DNA from: Leptodactylus fallax
Lineage: Eukaryota; Chordata; Amphibia; Anura; Leptodactylidae
Length of the DNA: 64,000 nucleotides
Assembly: GCA_947044405.1 (NCBI GenBank)
Contig: CAMRHE010000021.1
Span: 11,082,501 to 11,146,500 of the forward strand
Reading direction: 5' to 3'
The stretch's first letter is position 1. Each line of letters starts with the position of its first letter. The translations under genes were made by a program, and so were the position numbers. The notes under the pieces are model-generated. The model was given only the letters and a program-made list of their open reading frames with translations. It did no database searches and was not told the DNA's origin. Of this stretch, positions 36,266 through 47,777 are shown in pieces.

Positions 36266-37269
36266 ATCTCTTATATAAAAATGAGTTTGTCTGTCTGTTC
36301 TTTATACGCGACCAAACAACTGGACCGATCCTCACCAAATTTGGCACACAGGTACATCAATTGTTGGGGAAGATTTTAGACTTTGGGTCTCAGCTCTCTA
36401 GGACGTACCATTCCTGAGATACAGTATTCCCCAAAAATGACCTGCATCAGCCAATACAAGCCTGCAAGTCTTTCACTCATATTCCAACTGCCATACACAT
36501 GGTTTCATGTCCCTTATCAGCCAACAGAAGCTCGCAGACGCTTAGTCTCCTCAGGCACACAGGTTTCCATAGCAATCAAGCTATGACCTGTATTAGTCAA
36601 TAGCAGTTCGCAGGTCCTTTAAATATTCAGTCATATCATGTGTATTAGCCAATATAAGTTCACATTTAATTTATCAGGTTTCCATAACACAGCCATAAAT
36701 AGACTGTACCTATACTGGACTGCCATACTGGATGTCAAGTGCAAAATTGGTCAATTCTTATGGGGCCACTACACAAACAAAAAATAAGCCGGGTCCTTCT
36801 GCTAATATATATATATTACACAGTATATGTTTGTCTGTCTGTGCTTTATGTGCAACCAAATGATTGGACCGATCCTCACCAAATTTGGCACACAGGTACA
36901 TGAGGCGTCCGGGAAGATTTTAGACCAGGGCTCAGCTCTCTAGGATGTACTGTTCCTGACATACAGTATTCCCAAAAAATGACCTGCCTTAGTCAATACA
37001 AGCCTACAAGTCTTTCAATCATATGCCAACTGCCATACACACGGTCACATGTCCCTTATCAGCCAATTAGAGCTCGCAGGCGCTTACTCTCCTCAGGCAC
37101 ATAGGTTTCAATAGCAACCAAGCTATTTATGGCCTGTATTAGTCAATAGCAGTTCGCAGGTCCTTAAATATTCAGTGATATCACGTGTATCATCCAATAT
37201 AAGTTCACATTTAATTTACCAGGTTTCCATAACAACAAAGCCATAAATAGACTGTACCTATACTGGACT
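36266..37269. repeat. Tandem duplication, 544-bp period; second unit interrupted
   Basis: Unit 1 (about 36266-36790) and unit 2 (about 36810-37269, resuming at 38047-38070) share long blocks such as 'gaccgatcctcaccaaattt', 'ggcacacaggtacat' and 'aatagactgtacctatactg'. The shared 'gtttgtctgtct' is at 36285 and 36829. Resembles a dispersed, perhaps Helitron-related, repeat. No coding frame. The class is uncertain. Confidence 0.75.
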
Positions 37270-38038
37270 CAGTGGCATAACTAGGAATGGCTGAGCCCCA
37301 AGGCGAACATTTGACATGGGGGCCCCCCCACTGGCAACCGCCACCGCACAAACCACATTCCCGCACACACTATTATGCCCCATAGTGGCCCCTGCACACA
37401 GTATTATGCCCCACAGTGGTCCCTGCACACAGTACCCATGAACCATTATTATACTCTGGGTTCTTTTCAGACCACAGAGTATAATGATCGGAGACCCAGT
37501 GGAGGATACAAACATAAACAATGTTACTTACCTCTCTCTGGCTCCAACGCACTCCCCACTTCTTCAATGTTGGACCAGACGTCACGTGAGCCAGGTATGC
37601 GTCACGATGCATAAAGACGTCAGAGTGGCCCACCAACGTCTGGGATGTCAGCAAGGAGGCCTGAAGCCTGCTGGAGCATAGGAGAGGTAAGTAACTGTTT
37701 TTTATGTTACCTCACCTCCCCTGGGCCTCCGATCATTATACTCTGGGGTCTGAAAAGACCCCAGAGTATAATGATAGCAGTGGTTGTGGGGTTCGCGGCC
37801 GTGGCCTTACTTACCGATCCCCGCTCCTGCTCACAGCCGCCTCCACAGAAGGTGAAGTGCAGGCGGCCATGAGCAGGAGTGGGGATCGATAAGTAAATAG
37901 GGCCCGTTACCTGCTGGTATAACACCAGCAGGTAGCGGCCTATTTAAAAAAAAAAATCATCAGGGGCCCACCGGATCCTCTAATGTCCCGGGCCCTGTGG
38001 CAGCCGCTACCACTGCTGCCCCGGTATTTACGCCACTG
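37270..38038. mobile_element. hAT-like non-autonomous element, copy 3
   Basis: 769 bp. The left end 'cagtggcataactagg' is inverted at the right end ('ccggtatttacgccactg'). The perfect 8-bp target duplication 'actggact' lies at 37262-37269 and 38039-38046. The uninterrupted tandem unit at 36716-36739 shows the empty site. The interior has the 30-bp minisatellite, two 'attatactctggggtc' palindromes and GC-rich arms. No transposase. Confidence 0.92.
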
Positions 38039-38299
38039 ACTGGACTGCCATACTGGATGTCAGCATTCTTATAAATTGAAACGTTTTTAAACTACTCATG
38101 CCCCCTGCAGCAAAACACATGGCTGCTGCTTGAGCTAATGAAAACTCTCAGCAGACCCAAGCCCGTCTCCAATCTGACAAGGTATGTCACAGACAATGTT
38201 CAAAAAAATATATGTATAAACACAGGCCAACTCCTGTATCTGTATCCTGATCTCGTCTGGATCTTGTTTGTTGTTGCACGGAAACCGTCCCTCGGTTCA

Positions 38300-38560
38300 A
38301 GACTATTTGCCAAATTGAAGGACTAATCCAATGGAATCCAGCAGTAAAAATGAAAAAAGTTCCAGAATAGGTAAAAATATAAAACATAACTTTTATTTAC
38401 TCCATACAAAAAAAGGGTATTGTAATGTCAAATCATACGGTGAAAGATCAATCCCATAAAAAGCCTATGCATTTCAGGACTCAAGCTGGTCCCTTACTCA
38501 TGGCATATGCTTTAAAAGTTTCACCGTTTAAATCTCCTAGGTATTACTAAAACACACCCA
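38300..38560 (-). mobile_element. Penelope-like element 3' relic (very decayed)
   Basis: The minus strand carries 'aagggaccagcttgagtcc' then 'tgaaatgcatagg', the layout of the PLE 3' hammerhead region (stem GGAC/GUCC then GAAA). The CUGAUGA box is degraded. No coding part. Confidence 0.35.
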
Positions 38561-38996
38561 TTACACTAATTACCAAAAATAGATGCACATGTTAATTTTT
38601 GGGTGTCAATGTTACTTTGTCCGGAGATACCCAAATGAATCTTATATTATGTCAATCTGCGGACTATATTACACTATCAAAAGATTAATAACGTGTAATA
38701 TAAATCCTAATCTAAAATGTCAGCGTTGTATCTTAAACTATTTGTGAGATCAACGCAGGAGAAAAAAGAGAAAGAAAAGAAAAACTTTTATCTTTCCTTG
38801 CACCTAGTTAACACAACAGGTCATCAATTAGTATTCACAGTATTATATCAAAGATATCAAAAAAATAAATAAATAAAAAAAATTATTATAAATAATTAGA
38901 TATACAATGAACTTGTTACTGAAAATGTTCTCCAATTTCAGAATTATGAAGATCTTTTTAGCATTAAGTAAGACACATATATTTAAAAAAACCCGC

Positions 38997-39155
38997 TTAT
39001 GTGATCTGCAGAAACTGAGTGAAAAACACATGGACTCCATTATAGTCTATGGAATCCGCGGGTTTCCCAGGTAAACCGCTTTGTATGCGTATAGGTTTCC
39101 GTTCAGGGGGGTCCCAGAAAGTAAACCCGAACGCAGATGTGAACCGGGCCTTAGA
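38997..39155. mobile_element. Half-copy of the 'ggttcacatctgcg' palindromic MITE
   Basis: Contains 'ccattatagtctatgg', 'gcgggtttcccaggtaaac' and the end 'gaacgcagatgtgaaccggg', matching the right half of 35048-35406. Confidence 0.75.
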
Positions 39156-39159
39156 AATA

Positions 39160-39490
39160 TTTTTTAAACGTTCGTTCATTTCAGTAATTCAATTCATAAT
39201 CGGCAGTCTTCCATGATTGTGTGTAGTACTGAATCAGACTGAGGGACCATTTAAAGGCTTAGGAAACCTTGGCAGGTGACACACTGAATTTACAATACTG
39301 AACTTTTTTACAATAATCAAATTTTCTTAGATTTTAGTTTTCATTACCTGTAATCCATATTCAACATTTACAGAAATAAAACACTGGAAATAGAACACTC
39401 TGTGTTTAAAGAATCTAGAAAATATAGGAGGTCACTTTTTAAATTTAATTACTGAAAGAAAGAAATGTTTCAAAGATATTCTAATTTATT
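39160..39490. mobile_element. Non-autonomous mariner/Tc1-type element, copy 2, left end trimmed
   Basis: Collinear with 20300-20645 ('tcttccatgattgtgtgt', 'gagggaccatttaaaggctt', 'aaagatattctaatttattg'). The left terminal repeat is lost next to the MITE at 39155, and the right one is degraded into a TG run. Confidence 0.8.
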
Positions 39491-39514
39491 GCAATGTGTG
39501 TGTGTGTGTGTGGG

Positions 39515-39719
39515 CGGATGCTACGAGGGGCTGCCTGGAAAAGCACTGACACTCCCACAACCAGGGAGTAGAACCAGGAAGTATTGCATGAGCCTGAAAA
39601 TATGAGGAATAGTAAAAATGGTCCAAAGACCCACAAAGGCACTCCGTTTTTCCATTCATATAACAAGTATTTTTTTTGCTTTTAATCATATTTTATTAGC
39701 CTGGGAAAACCCCTTTAAC
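39515..39719. mobile_element. TTAA-type MITE, copy A
   Basis: Shares 'attgcatgagcctgaaa', 'tatgaggaat' and 'tataacaag' with 53835-54046. Its right end 'gggaaaacccctttaa' is the TTAA-element end. Confidence 0.6.
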
Positions 39720-40429
39720 TTTGTTCTGAAGGTCTGCACAGTTATGGGAGTGCCCAATATTTTTTAATTGTTAGTAGGTGGAAATTTTTGAGAACTTTTT
39801 TATTTTTTCTCCTGCAGAATGAGTTGACATTTCCATTGGTACCATTCTGGGGTACATATGACTATTTGATTTCTTTGTTATATTGTTTATAAGATTGAAG
39901 CAAAAGCAATTTTGGCAGTTTTTAAAAAAAATAATTTTTACAGTGTTTACTGTGTGGGTTAGTGTGGTGATTTAATGGCTTGAATTGTTACAAAACCCGC
40001 AAAAACCAAATACGTGCTTTTTTTATTTATTTTTTTTATTATGAGTTTTATGATTTTGGGGGTCACAATGGATGCGACATAGAATGGGGGTAGACCGTGG
40101 AAATTGAGGGGTTAAACCGACACAATGTTATCACCAACTGTGGCTGTTGCAGTAGGAACCTAACTGTCCATTATAATCAGTCTCCCGCTGCAAACATGCT
40201 GGCACACCTGCTGTGCCAGTGCATACCAAATGGCATACAAGTACGGCATACTGCCTTAAGTGCCTCTTGGAGATGATGTACCTGTAACTGATTCTGGATT
40301 AAGGAGTAAATGGATCCCTATTTAACATCAGTCATTTTCATATATGTGTATGGGGTCACAGAATTGGGTAAATTAAACACTACTGTTTTTCAAAAAAAGA
40401 CAGCCACGACCTGTTTACTTAACCACTTC

Positions 40430-41560
40430 CATACCAGGCACATTTTCAAGTTTTTTGTATGTGCGGTTTTGGAGGGCTATAACATTTTTATCATTTGCGT
40501 TATTCAACTAATTTCTGCGTCTTTTTTTTCAGTGACACATGGCTTTATTTTTATGTTTTTATTTTTGCATGCGTTTTAATTTTTTTTTTTTTTTTTTTTT
40601 ATATCCGGTAAAATATAAATAAAAAAGAGGGAAAACGTATCTGTTTTTTCACTTTTCATTTTTTTTTATTTAATAACACAAAGTGCTACTAAAAAAAACT
40701 TTATAAAATAGTTTTTCCTCTCCATTACGGTAATTTTTTATTTTTGATGGTGTCATCGGGGGTGGGGCTATAACCTGTAATAAGGGCGTTTTATTGGCGT
40801 ATTTATTTTTTACATTTATTTACATTTTTTTTTTTTTTTTTTACTTTTATATACATTGTCCCCAAAGGTCTATTATGACCTTATGGGGACACATCACTTT
40901 TCTTTTGTGGGGGGAGGCTGATTTCCCCTGTAACTGGGGCTGGCACATTTAGCCCCAGTTGCAGGAGGAATACAGCCTCCTGTACGTTACTTACACATAA
41001 CTATAGACCTCATCTGGGTCCTGTAGGACCCAGCAGCTCTAACACATGCTGATCCCGGCGGATCACGTGACCTCCGGGTCAGAGGGGAGCCGCAAGATGG
41101 CGGCGCCCATAGCGCCGTATATAGCACTCATTGAGCGCTGTATACACAGCGATCGGGAAGGCAGGGAAGGTAACAAACCTTCAGATTTTTTTGTATGTGC
41201 GATTTTGAGGGCTGTAACATTTTTATCATATGCGTTATTAAACTAATTTCTGCATCTTTTTTCAGTGACACATAGGGCTTTATTTTTATGTTCATATTTT
41301 TGCATGTGTTTTTAATTTTTTTTTTTTTATATCTGGGAAATATATAACAAAAAAAGGGGGGAAAAAACGTCTTTCACTTCATATTTTTTTTTATTTAATA
41401 ACACAAAGTGCTACTAAAAAAAAAACTTTATAAAATAGTTTTTCCTCCATTACAGTAATTTTTATTTTTTATGGTGTAGTCAGAGGTAGGGCTATAACCT
41501 GTAATAAGGGCATTTTATTGGCGTATTATTTTATTTTTTTATTATTTTATTAACTTTTTT

Positions 41561-41611
<51 letters not shown>

Positions 41612-41775
41612 TTTTTTTAATTGTGTCCCCAAAAGGTCATAATAGACCATTGGGGGACATCTGATTAATTTTTTTTTTTTGTTGGGGAGGCTGATTTCCC
41701 CTGTAACTGGGACTGGTTCCTTTAGCCTCAGTTGCAGGAGGAATACAGCCTCCTGCACGTTACTTGCACAGTACT
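40430..41775. repeat. Tandem duplication, unit about 750 bp
   Basis: Copy 1 (about 40430-41185) and copy 2 (about 41186-41775) share 'ttttttgtatgtgcg', 'aacacaaagtgctactaaa', 'gctataacctgtaataaggg' and 'gcaggaggaatacagcctcc'. They differ in length at a poly-T versus (TA)n tract. No credible coding frame. Confidence 0.75.
41565..41607. repeat. (TA)n microsatellite
   Basis: About 21 TA units in the second copy of the tandem duplication. The first copy has poly-T at the same place. Confidence 0.9.
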
Positions 41776-41959
41776 ATACAGCTGATCTTTTTTGTCCTAT
41801 GGGTATCCTTTTTAATTAAGTTATTTAATAAAGAAGAAATTTTAATACGTCCTATTGCTAGGCTACGACTCACCTACCATACCTTTGCTGACTTTGTTCA
41901 TATAGGCACGTAAAACCCTATATTACATATACACCTTTTCTGATTCTGGATTAACCACT

Positions 41960-42180
41960 TCTGAACTGCCCATTGGGTATATACGTCTGGAAGGTGGTTG
42001 TCTAGTTCTTCAAGGACGTACTGGTACGTCCAAGCAGAACTCAGCAGCTGCACAAAATCGTGTAGCTACTGAAACGGGGAGCCGGCTGTAACTTCAGTTG
42101 GAGCTCCCAGAGAGAAGGCAGGGAAGGTTTATTACGTTCCCTGCATTCCTGATTGCTGTGTATACATAGGACAGAGGACA
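41960..42180. repeat. Dispersed anuran-type repeat, copy B
   Basis: Matches 470-700: 'tatacgtctgg', 'aaacggggagccggctgtaa', 'ggagctccc', 'attgctgtgtatacat'. Confidence 0.55.
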
Positions 42181-42545
42181 AAAAAGATAACAACCAAAAC
42201 ACATAAATAGAATTTTAACCACTGCAGCGCCAAAGTATTTTTCCTGGATATTGAGGCAGACCAATATCTCAGCAGTATGACTTAGCAGTGTAATGTCTCT
42301 TTAAATTACTGTTTAGCACAATGTAAAAGATTCTATATTTTTCAGCTATGTCTTTTTACAGTTGACAGCACTTTCAGCAAGCAGCACTTAAAACTAGGGC
42401 GCAATCATCATTGATCATTAGCAGCATGGTGACTCAAATTGGCTTTCTAATGTCAGAAGCACCAGAGAGGCTATACAGCCAATTTGTTGGCTACCGGAAG
42501 CCTCCCAGAGTGACAACAAGACTATGTGCCTGCTTTCAAATTCAA

Positions 42546-42598
42546 CACCTGACTCGTTTCTAAACTATTTTTTATCTGCTAGTTTTTCATCAGAGGTG
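42546..42598 (-). ncRNA. Hammerhead ribozyme motif (PLE type, minimal stem III)
   Basis: Reading the minus strand from 42598: stem I CACCU, core CUGAUGA, stem II AAACUA with UAGUUU, core GAAA, a one-base-pair stem III (C-GA-G), UC, and then AGGUG, which closes stem I with CACCU exactly. All core nucleotides of a hammerhead are present, and cleavage would fall after UC (42551). PLEs are known to carry such hammerheads with a minimal stem III, which usually work as dimers. Seen directly: the core and two perfect stems. Inferred: self-cleavage. Confidence 0.8.
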
Positions 42599-43439
42599 CT
42601 TAATCATGAGAAAAGGATCTAGTATTTTAGCTTATTATAGTATAACCTTGCCCAGCAGACCCTCCCACTCCCTCCTCGGCACTAATATGTGGCGGCAAGA
42701 ATTTTAAGGCTAAAAACCCTGCCCATTTAGAAGGCATCCAGCTAATCGCCGTTTACTAGAGAAACAGCTGATAAAACAAGGCTGGATGCCAGTGGGGTAA
42801 ACGACTCTGCGCATGCGTGCAGATATCCAATCAGAGGGCAAGGCACAGGCCTGCCTCCATAAAGGAACTGCCCATAGTAGGGCTTGACAAAAAACAAAGG
42901 ATTCATATACAAACACTGAGCACTGGCGATCATAAACATCGGGATGTCATAAGCAGGTAAGTATAAATACAAATATCACTCTAGAGATCAAGAAGGCAAA
43001 ATAGAAAGGGATCCAAATACATGATCGAAGATACCCAGAACATACATAATACCATAATAACCCGTGAATAACTCCAAAAATTGGTCTAGATGTCAACAAT
43101 TCAGACACATACCGGTACCATTGTATTTCTACTTTATCCCATATTCAGTTCAAACTGCAAAAAGAGCAAATAATGGACCACAAAACGCCAGGATAACACA
43201 TATCCAGTGAGAATAAAGGGGACTACACGAACAATCAGCCTCTTAAAAACTGTAAACATGTAAAAGAAAAGGGGGGGGGGGGTTTGTAACAAAAATTTGG
43301 TAAAAAACAGAATAATAAGGTAGAGGTAGGGAAAATATCGGATACTAGATGTCATTAAACACGACCATTAGACCAAAATTAGAAGTCCTTAACCACAACA
43401 TTTAAATAAAACATGCATAGGAAATTCCTTCATTTAAAA

Positions 43440-44275
43440 ACCCCATGGTTTCATGGTGCGTAAAACAAAAGTCCAGCGAGCTTTCCGTTGTAACAGTTTC
43501 TGGTCAAAATCCCCTCCTCTAGGTAATGGGTTCACTAATTCAATTCCTTGGAATTCCAAAAGTGTGTAATCCCCCCCCATGCTGTTCACAAATATGTCAT
43601 GCTATGGGGGTATCATCCCCCTCGATCAATGTTGTTCACATGCTCCCTGATCCTCCAGCCAAACTCCCTTTTCGGTCTTCCCCACATATTGGAGTCCACA
43701 GGAGGAACAGGTCGCCAAATATACCACCCCTTGTGTTTTACAGTTAATAAAATTTCTGTTTATATGCCACTTCAAGGTAGTGTTACTTTTGAATGATTTA
43801 CTAGTTTTTATAGAGCAACACGCCCGACACGAACCACAAGGATAGGTACCCACAATTTCCCTGGACTGTTTTTCCAACCAGGTATCTGTTTGCAATGGTG
43901 AAAGATGGCTGTGAACCAGCTTATGTTTCAAATTTGCACCCCTTCTATAGGTCACCAAAGGGTGATTGCTCAACAAAGAACCAATGTCTGGGTCAGATCT
44001 TAAAATATCCCAGGAATTTTTGAGGATTTTTAGAACCTCTCTATTAGCCCCATCGTATGTAGCTATGATCCGTAGATCATTTCCTTCCTCCTTTTTCTGG
44101 GGTTGTAACAACCGACCCCTATCCAAGGCCACGGCTGTTTGATGGGCTTTCCGTAACACAGAGTCAGGGTAACCTCGTCGTTTAAATCTGTCATGCAAGT
44201 CCCGTCCGGCAATCTGATGCAGGAACTGTCCCTTAGGTATTCCACGTCGTAGGGGACCTGGATGCCAGCTGTCCC
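43440..44275 (-). pseudogene. PLE-2 GIY-YIG endonuclease region, frameshifted
   Basis: It begins SWHPGPLRRGIPKGQFL, the conserved PLE segment after the RT domain, then DRFKRRGYPDSVLRKA. A long open stretch leads to a Cys-rich YPCGSCRACCS motif and the nuclease core GVVYLATCSSCGLQYVGKTE (GIY and YIG blocks). One extra A after this shifts the frame. FGWRIREHVNNI continues in the next frame, which is the Arg-containing helix of the nuclease. A stop and another shift follow near 43610. The tail LLEFQGIELVNPLPRGGD then QRKARWTFVLRTMKPWG ends near 43440. Inactive, but each block is clearly preserved. Confidence 0.85.
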
Positions 44276-44518
44276 ATTTAAAGAGTAAATGGATCCCTAT
44301 TTAACATCGGTCATTTTCATATATGTCTTTGGGGTCACAAATTCGGTTTGGTTTCAAAAATTCGAATCGGCAACTTCGCCGACTTTCCAAATACGATTCT
44401 ATTCGACAGCTATTTCCTGTCTGCAGAGAGCCGGGGTGGGCGGCAAAATGGCGGAACCCCTTGGATGCCGTGGTCATATTTGACCGCGGCATCCAAGGTG
44501 TTAAAACCCCCGATCGGT

Positions 44519-47150
44519 CCGTGACTCCACGGGTACCCTTCAACACCACCCTGACGCTCTGGCGCTGGCGTTCCACTCTTACTATTCTAAGCTGTATAAC
44601 TTACCCCCCCCCCCCCGCGAGCACTACCCCCTGGGGATGACTCAACACTGCTAGAAGACTATTTAAAGGATTGTTGTCTCCCACGCCTGCCTCCTGAGGC
44701 CTTGACTTCCCTAAACACTCCCATCACCAGGGAGGAACTAGAGGGGGTCCTGAGGGACCTCCCAAATGGGAAAGCCCCGGGCCCAGATGGGTTCACTTAC
44801 AATTATTATAAGGTTTTCCAGGGTGAACTTTCTGCTCATCTATTGTCCCTCTTCAATTCCTTCCTCTTAGGCTCCCCCATACCCCCGACTATGCTCTCCT
44901 CACTGCTCACATTGGTCCCTAAACTGGGTAAGGACTTGCAGGACTGTGATAATTATCGACCGATTGCTTTGCTGAACGCGGACCTGAAACTCTTTACCAA
45001 ACTCCTAGCCAATAGGTTAAATGCTTGGCTCCCTCTGCTTGTCCATAAGGACCAGGTGGGATTCATCCCCTGTCGTCAGGGTGGTGACAACACCAGGAGG
45101 ACTGTGGATTTGGTGGAGGTGGCCAATCATTATTCTACCCCGGCCCTTCTCTTGAGTCTGGACGCTGAAAAGGTTTTCGACCGCATAGATTGGTCGTTTA
45201 TGCATGCTACGCTTAAGGCGTTCGGGCTCACGGGACCTTTCCTCACAGCTATCCAGGCCCTCTACTCCCTACCCACAGCAGCAATCAAGCTTCCCCATGC
45301 ATCCTCGCCCTTCTTTCCTATTCGAAATGGCACTAGGCAGGGTTGCCCCCTGTCTCCCATCATATTTGCCCTCTGCATTGAACCGCTGGCAGCCAAGATT
45401 AGGCGAGACCCTAATATCAAGGGGATCATGGTCCAGGATAAGGAATTTAAGGTCTCTCTTTTCGCAGATGATGTACTCCTCACTCTCACCTCCCCTCATA
45501 CTACCCTTCCAAACTTGTTGCGCTTGCTGGAGACCTATAGCGATCTCTCAGGATACAAGGTGAACCCTGCAAAGACTGAGGCACTCCCACTCAACATTCG
45601 ACAGGACCTTCTCCTTCTCCTCCGCAGTAATTACGATTTCCAGTGGCGGGAGTCCTCTATCCGCTACCTGGGAGTCCATATATCCACCTCCTACGCGACC
45701 CTCTATTCGGCAAACTACCCGCGGTTGTTTCGTGAGTTAAGAGCCCTATTGCACAAATGGCAACCCTTACCCATCTCCCTTTTAGGGAGAATTGCCGCGG
45801 TCAAGATGACTCTCCTTCCGAAGCTACTGTATTTTTTCGAGACACTCCCGGTTGTGATTCCTCGGGGAGAATTACGGAACCTGCAGAAAGCTATTTTTCA
45901 GTTTATCTGGCAGGCAAAACGACACCGAATACCCAGATCTGTTATGCTGGCGGATAGGGGGTCTGGGGGTATGGCTGTCCCACATCTGCTACATTACTAT
46001 TGGGCGTCCCACTTGCGCCATATCCCACTTTGGGCGGCTATGCCAGCATATACTAGATGGGTGCAGATAGAGAAGCTCTGGCTGGCTCCCATGCACCCTA
46101 ACGCGCTTCTGTGGGTTGGCTCTCCCCCCCGCTCCCCCTGCCTCGTACCTGCTGGGCCCTATTCGGTTTACTAGATCTATTTGGTCTGCCTGTCGTACTA
46201 GATTCTCCCTGATGTCCCAGCACTCATCTATGGTCTCCATATTATACAACCCCCTTCTCCCGGAAAGCCTGACCTCTGCTATGACTAAGGTGTGGTCTAA
46301 AGCTGGTCTTTACCGGATTGCGGACATGGTTGATCCTGGAACCTTGGAACTCAGGTCCTTTGCCTACCTTATAGCTAACCAAAACCTGCCAGGTTCTGAA
46401 TGGTTCCATTATTTACAGGTGGTTCACTTTGTCCGCTCCCTCCATGGGTCCCTTAAAGTGTCACTGCCCACCGCTTTTGAAAAGATTTGCCGTGCAGGTA
46501 CGTCCACTAGGGGCCTTATATCCTCTATTTACCAACTTCTTACCTCACAAACTACAGGCTCCCCAGTTACCCATATGCTTAAAGGGGAGGAGGCGGTGGG
46601 TAGACCCATCTCCCAGGAACAGTGGCGGATTGTATGGTCTCGGGCCCAGAAATCATCTCAGTGCATTACATTTCGGGAAGCGCAGTATAAGTTGTTGATG
46701 CATTGGTATCATACCCCGGCTCTCCTCCATGCTTTAAACCCATTGGTTCCCCCATGGTGCTGGCGCTGTGGAGCTGCGGTGGGTACCCTGCACCACATCT
46801 TTTGGACGTGCCCTCTCATCCTGGGTTTCTGGAGGGAGATCAGGACTTTGACGACTGCTCTCTTTTTGCAAGAGGTCCCTCTTGACCCTCTGGTCTATCT
46901 CCTGAACCTTCTCCCCAGGCACCTGAGCAATAAGTCATCCAGGCTTTTCTTGCACCTTTGTACTGCAGCTAAAATTCTCATAGCTAGAAACTGGAAGAAA
47001 GTGAGTCCCCCATCTGGTCTTGAACTTGTGGCTAGAGTGAAGGATGTGAGGAGTCTTGAATGCCTGACCGCGGGCCTAAACAACTCACAGGAGGCCTTTG
47101 GGGCTATCTGGGCGCCCTGGGATATGTATTGTACATCACAGGGTCTCTGA
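44519..47150 (+). pseudogene. L1-clade reverse transcriptase (ORF2 C-terminal two-thirds), one frameshift
   Basis: An open frame from 44702 shows KAPGPDGFTYNYYK, NYRPIALLNADLKLF, LLSLDAEKVFDRIDW, NGTRQGCPLSPIIFALCIEP and the catalytic FADDVLL at 45461-45481. Then the thumb and the L1-typical segment PLLPKLLYFFETLP. A C8 run at 46123-46130 causes a frameshift. The next frame (46116-47150) continues RFTRSIWSACRTRFSL and ends with a Cys-His knuckle, CWRCG then TLHHIFWTCP, typical of L1 ORF2 proteins. Upstream of 44702, SYYSKLYN-like codons reach the truncation point. It lacks the endonuclease. Otherwise well kept, so the insertion is fairly young. Confidence 0.92.
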
Positions 47151-47382
47151 TCTCTAGTCCTCTTCTCCCCTCCCCTTCTTTCCTCTGCTTCTACCCTTGT
47201 CTTCTTAATCCCTTCATCCCTCCCCTCCCTTGTTTACTGTCTAATTTGAATGCATATTGCTTAAGGGAGAAGAGGCGGATAGCCTCTACCTACCTCATTG
47301 TTTTCTGCTTGTTTGATCTTTTTTCTCTTTATACCTTGTTAATGAAAAATTTTTTTCAATAAAAATTACAGTTAAATAAAAA
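44519..47382 (+). mobile_element. L1-like LINE, 5'-truncated, with 16-bp target duplication
   Basis: Flanked by 'aaaacccccgatcggt' at 44503-44518 and 47383-47398. AATAAA signals lie at 47358 and 47375, followed by a short A tail that merges with the duplication. It lacks ORF1, the endonuclease and the start of the RT, as is usual for 5'-truncated LINE copies. 2864 bp. Confidence 0.93.
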
Positions 47383-47751
47383 AAAACCCCCGATCGGTTA
47401 TGGAGCAGGATGTTAGCTATCAGTTACAGCTAACACCTTGCTCCATAACCGATCGGGGGATTTAACACCTTGGATGCAGCGGTCAAACATGCCGTGGGCG
47501 CTCGCGAAGGGGTTAAAGAACTGTGACATCACAGGGCTGGCTGCTGATTGGCTGCACGCATGACATTGTGGGTGATCCCGCGTTCCCAGAGTTCCTTACC
47601 CCATGTCCTAACATGTACAGCAGCCATTTTGAACAAAATGTGATTCGTTACCACGAAGCGTGAGGAAATCCGGATTCGATGCGAATCGAATATTTCCTGA
47701 AATTCAGATCAAATTCCACTTCATCAGCTTCAATTCGCTTATCTCTAGTCA

Positions 47752-47777
47752 CTATGTATGTATGTATGTATGTATGT
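47752..47777. repeat. (TATG)n microsatellite
   Basis: Six TATG units. Confidence 0.9.

Larger units (their letters stand above)
42185..44278 (-). mobile_element. Penelope-like element PLE-2, 3' half
   Basis: The minus strand holds the C-terminal RT remnant and GIY-YIG nuclease (44275-43440), followed by a roughly 1.2-kb 3' region that includes a hammerhead ribozyme fold. The RT palm is absent, so the element is 5'-truncated at about 44278. The far 3' limit (about 42185) is estimated. No target duplication was found. A different lineage from PLE-1 (only motif-level similarity). Confidence 0.8.
44330..47755. mobile_element. Palindromic host element that received the L1-like insertion
   Basis: Left part 44330-44518 ('aattcggtttgg', 'gatgccgtggtcatatttga', 'gcatccaaggtgtt') and right part 47399-47755 ('aaccgatcgggggatttaac', 'accttggatgcagcgg', 'gattcgatgcgaatcga') form inverted arms once the LINE is removed. 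Non-coding. The outer limits are approximate. Confidence 0.5.
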
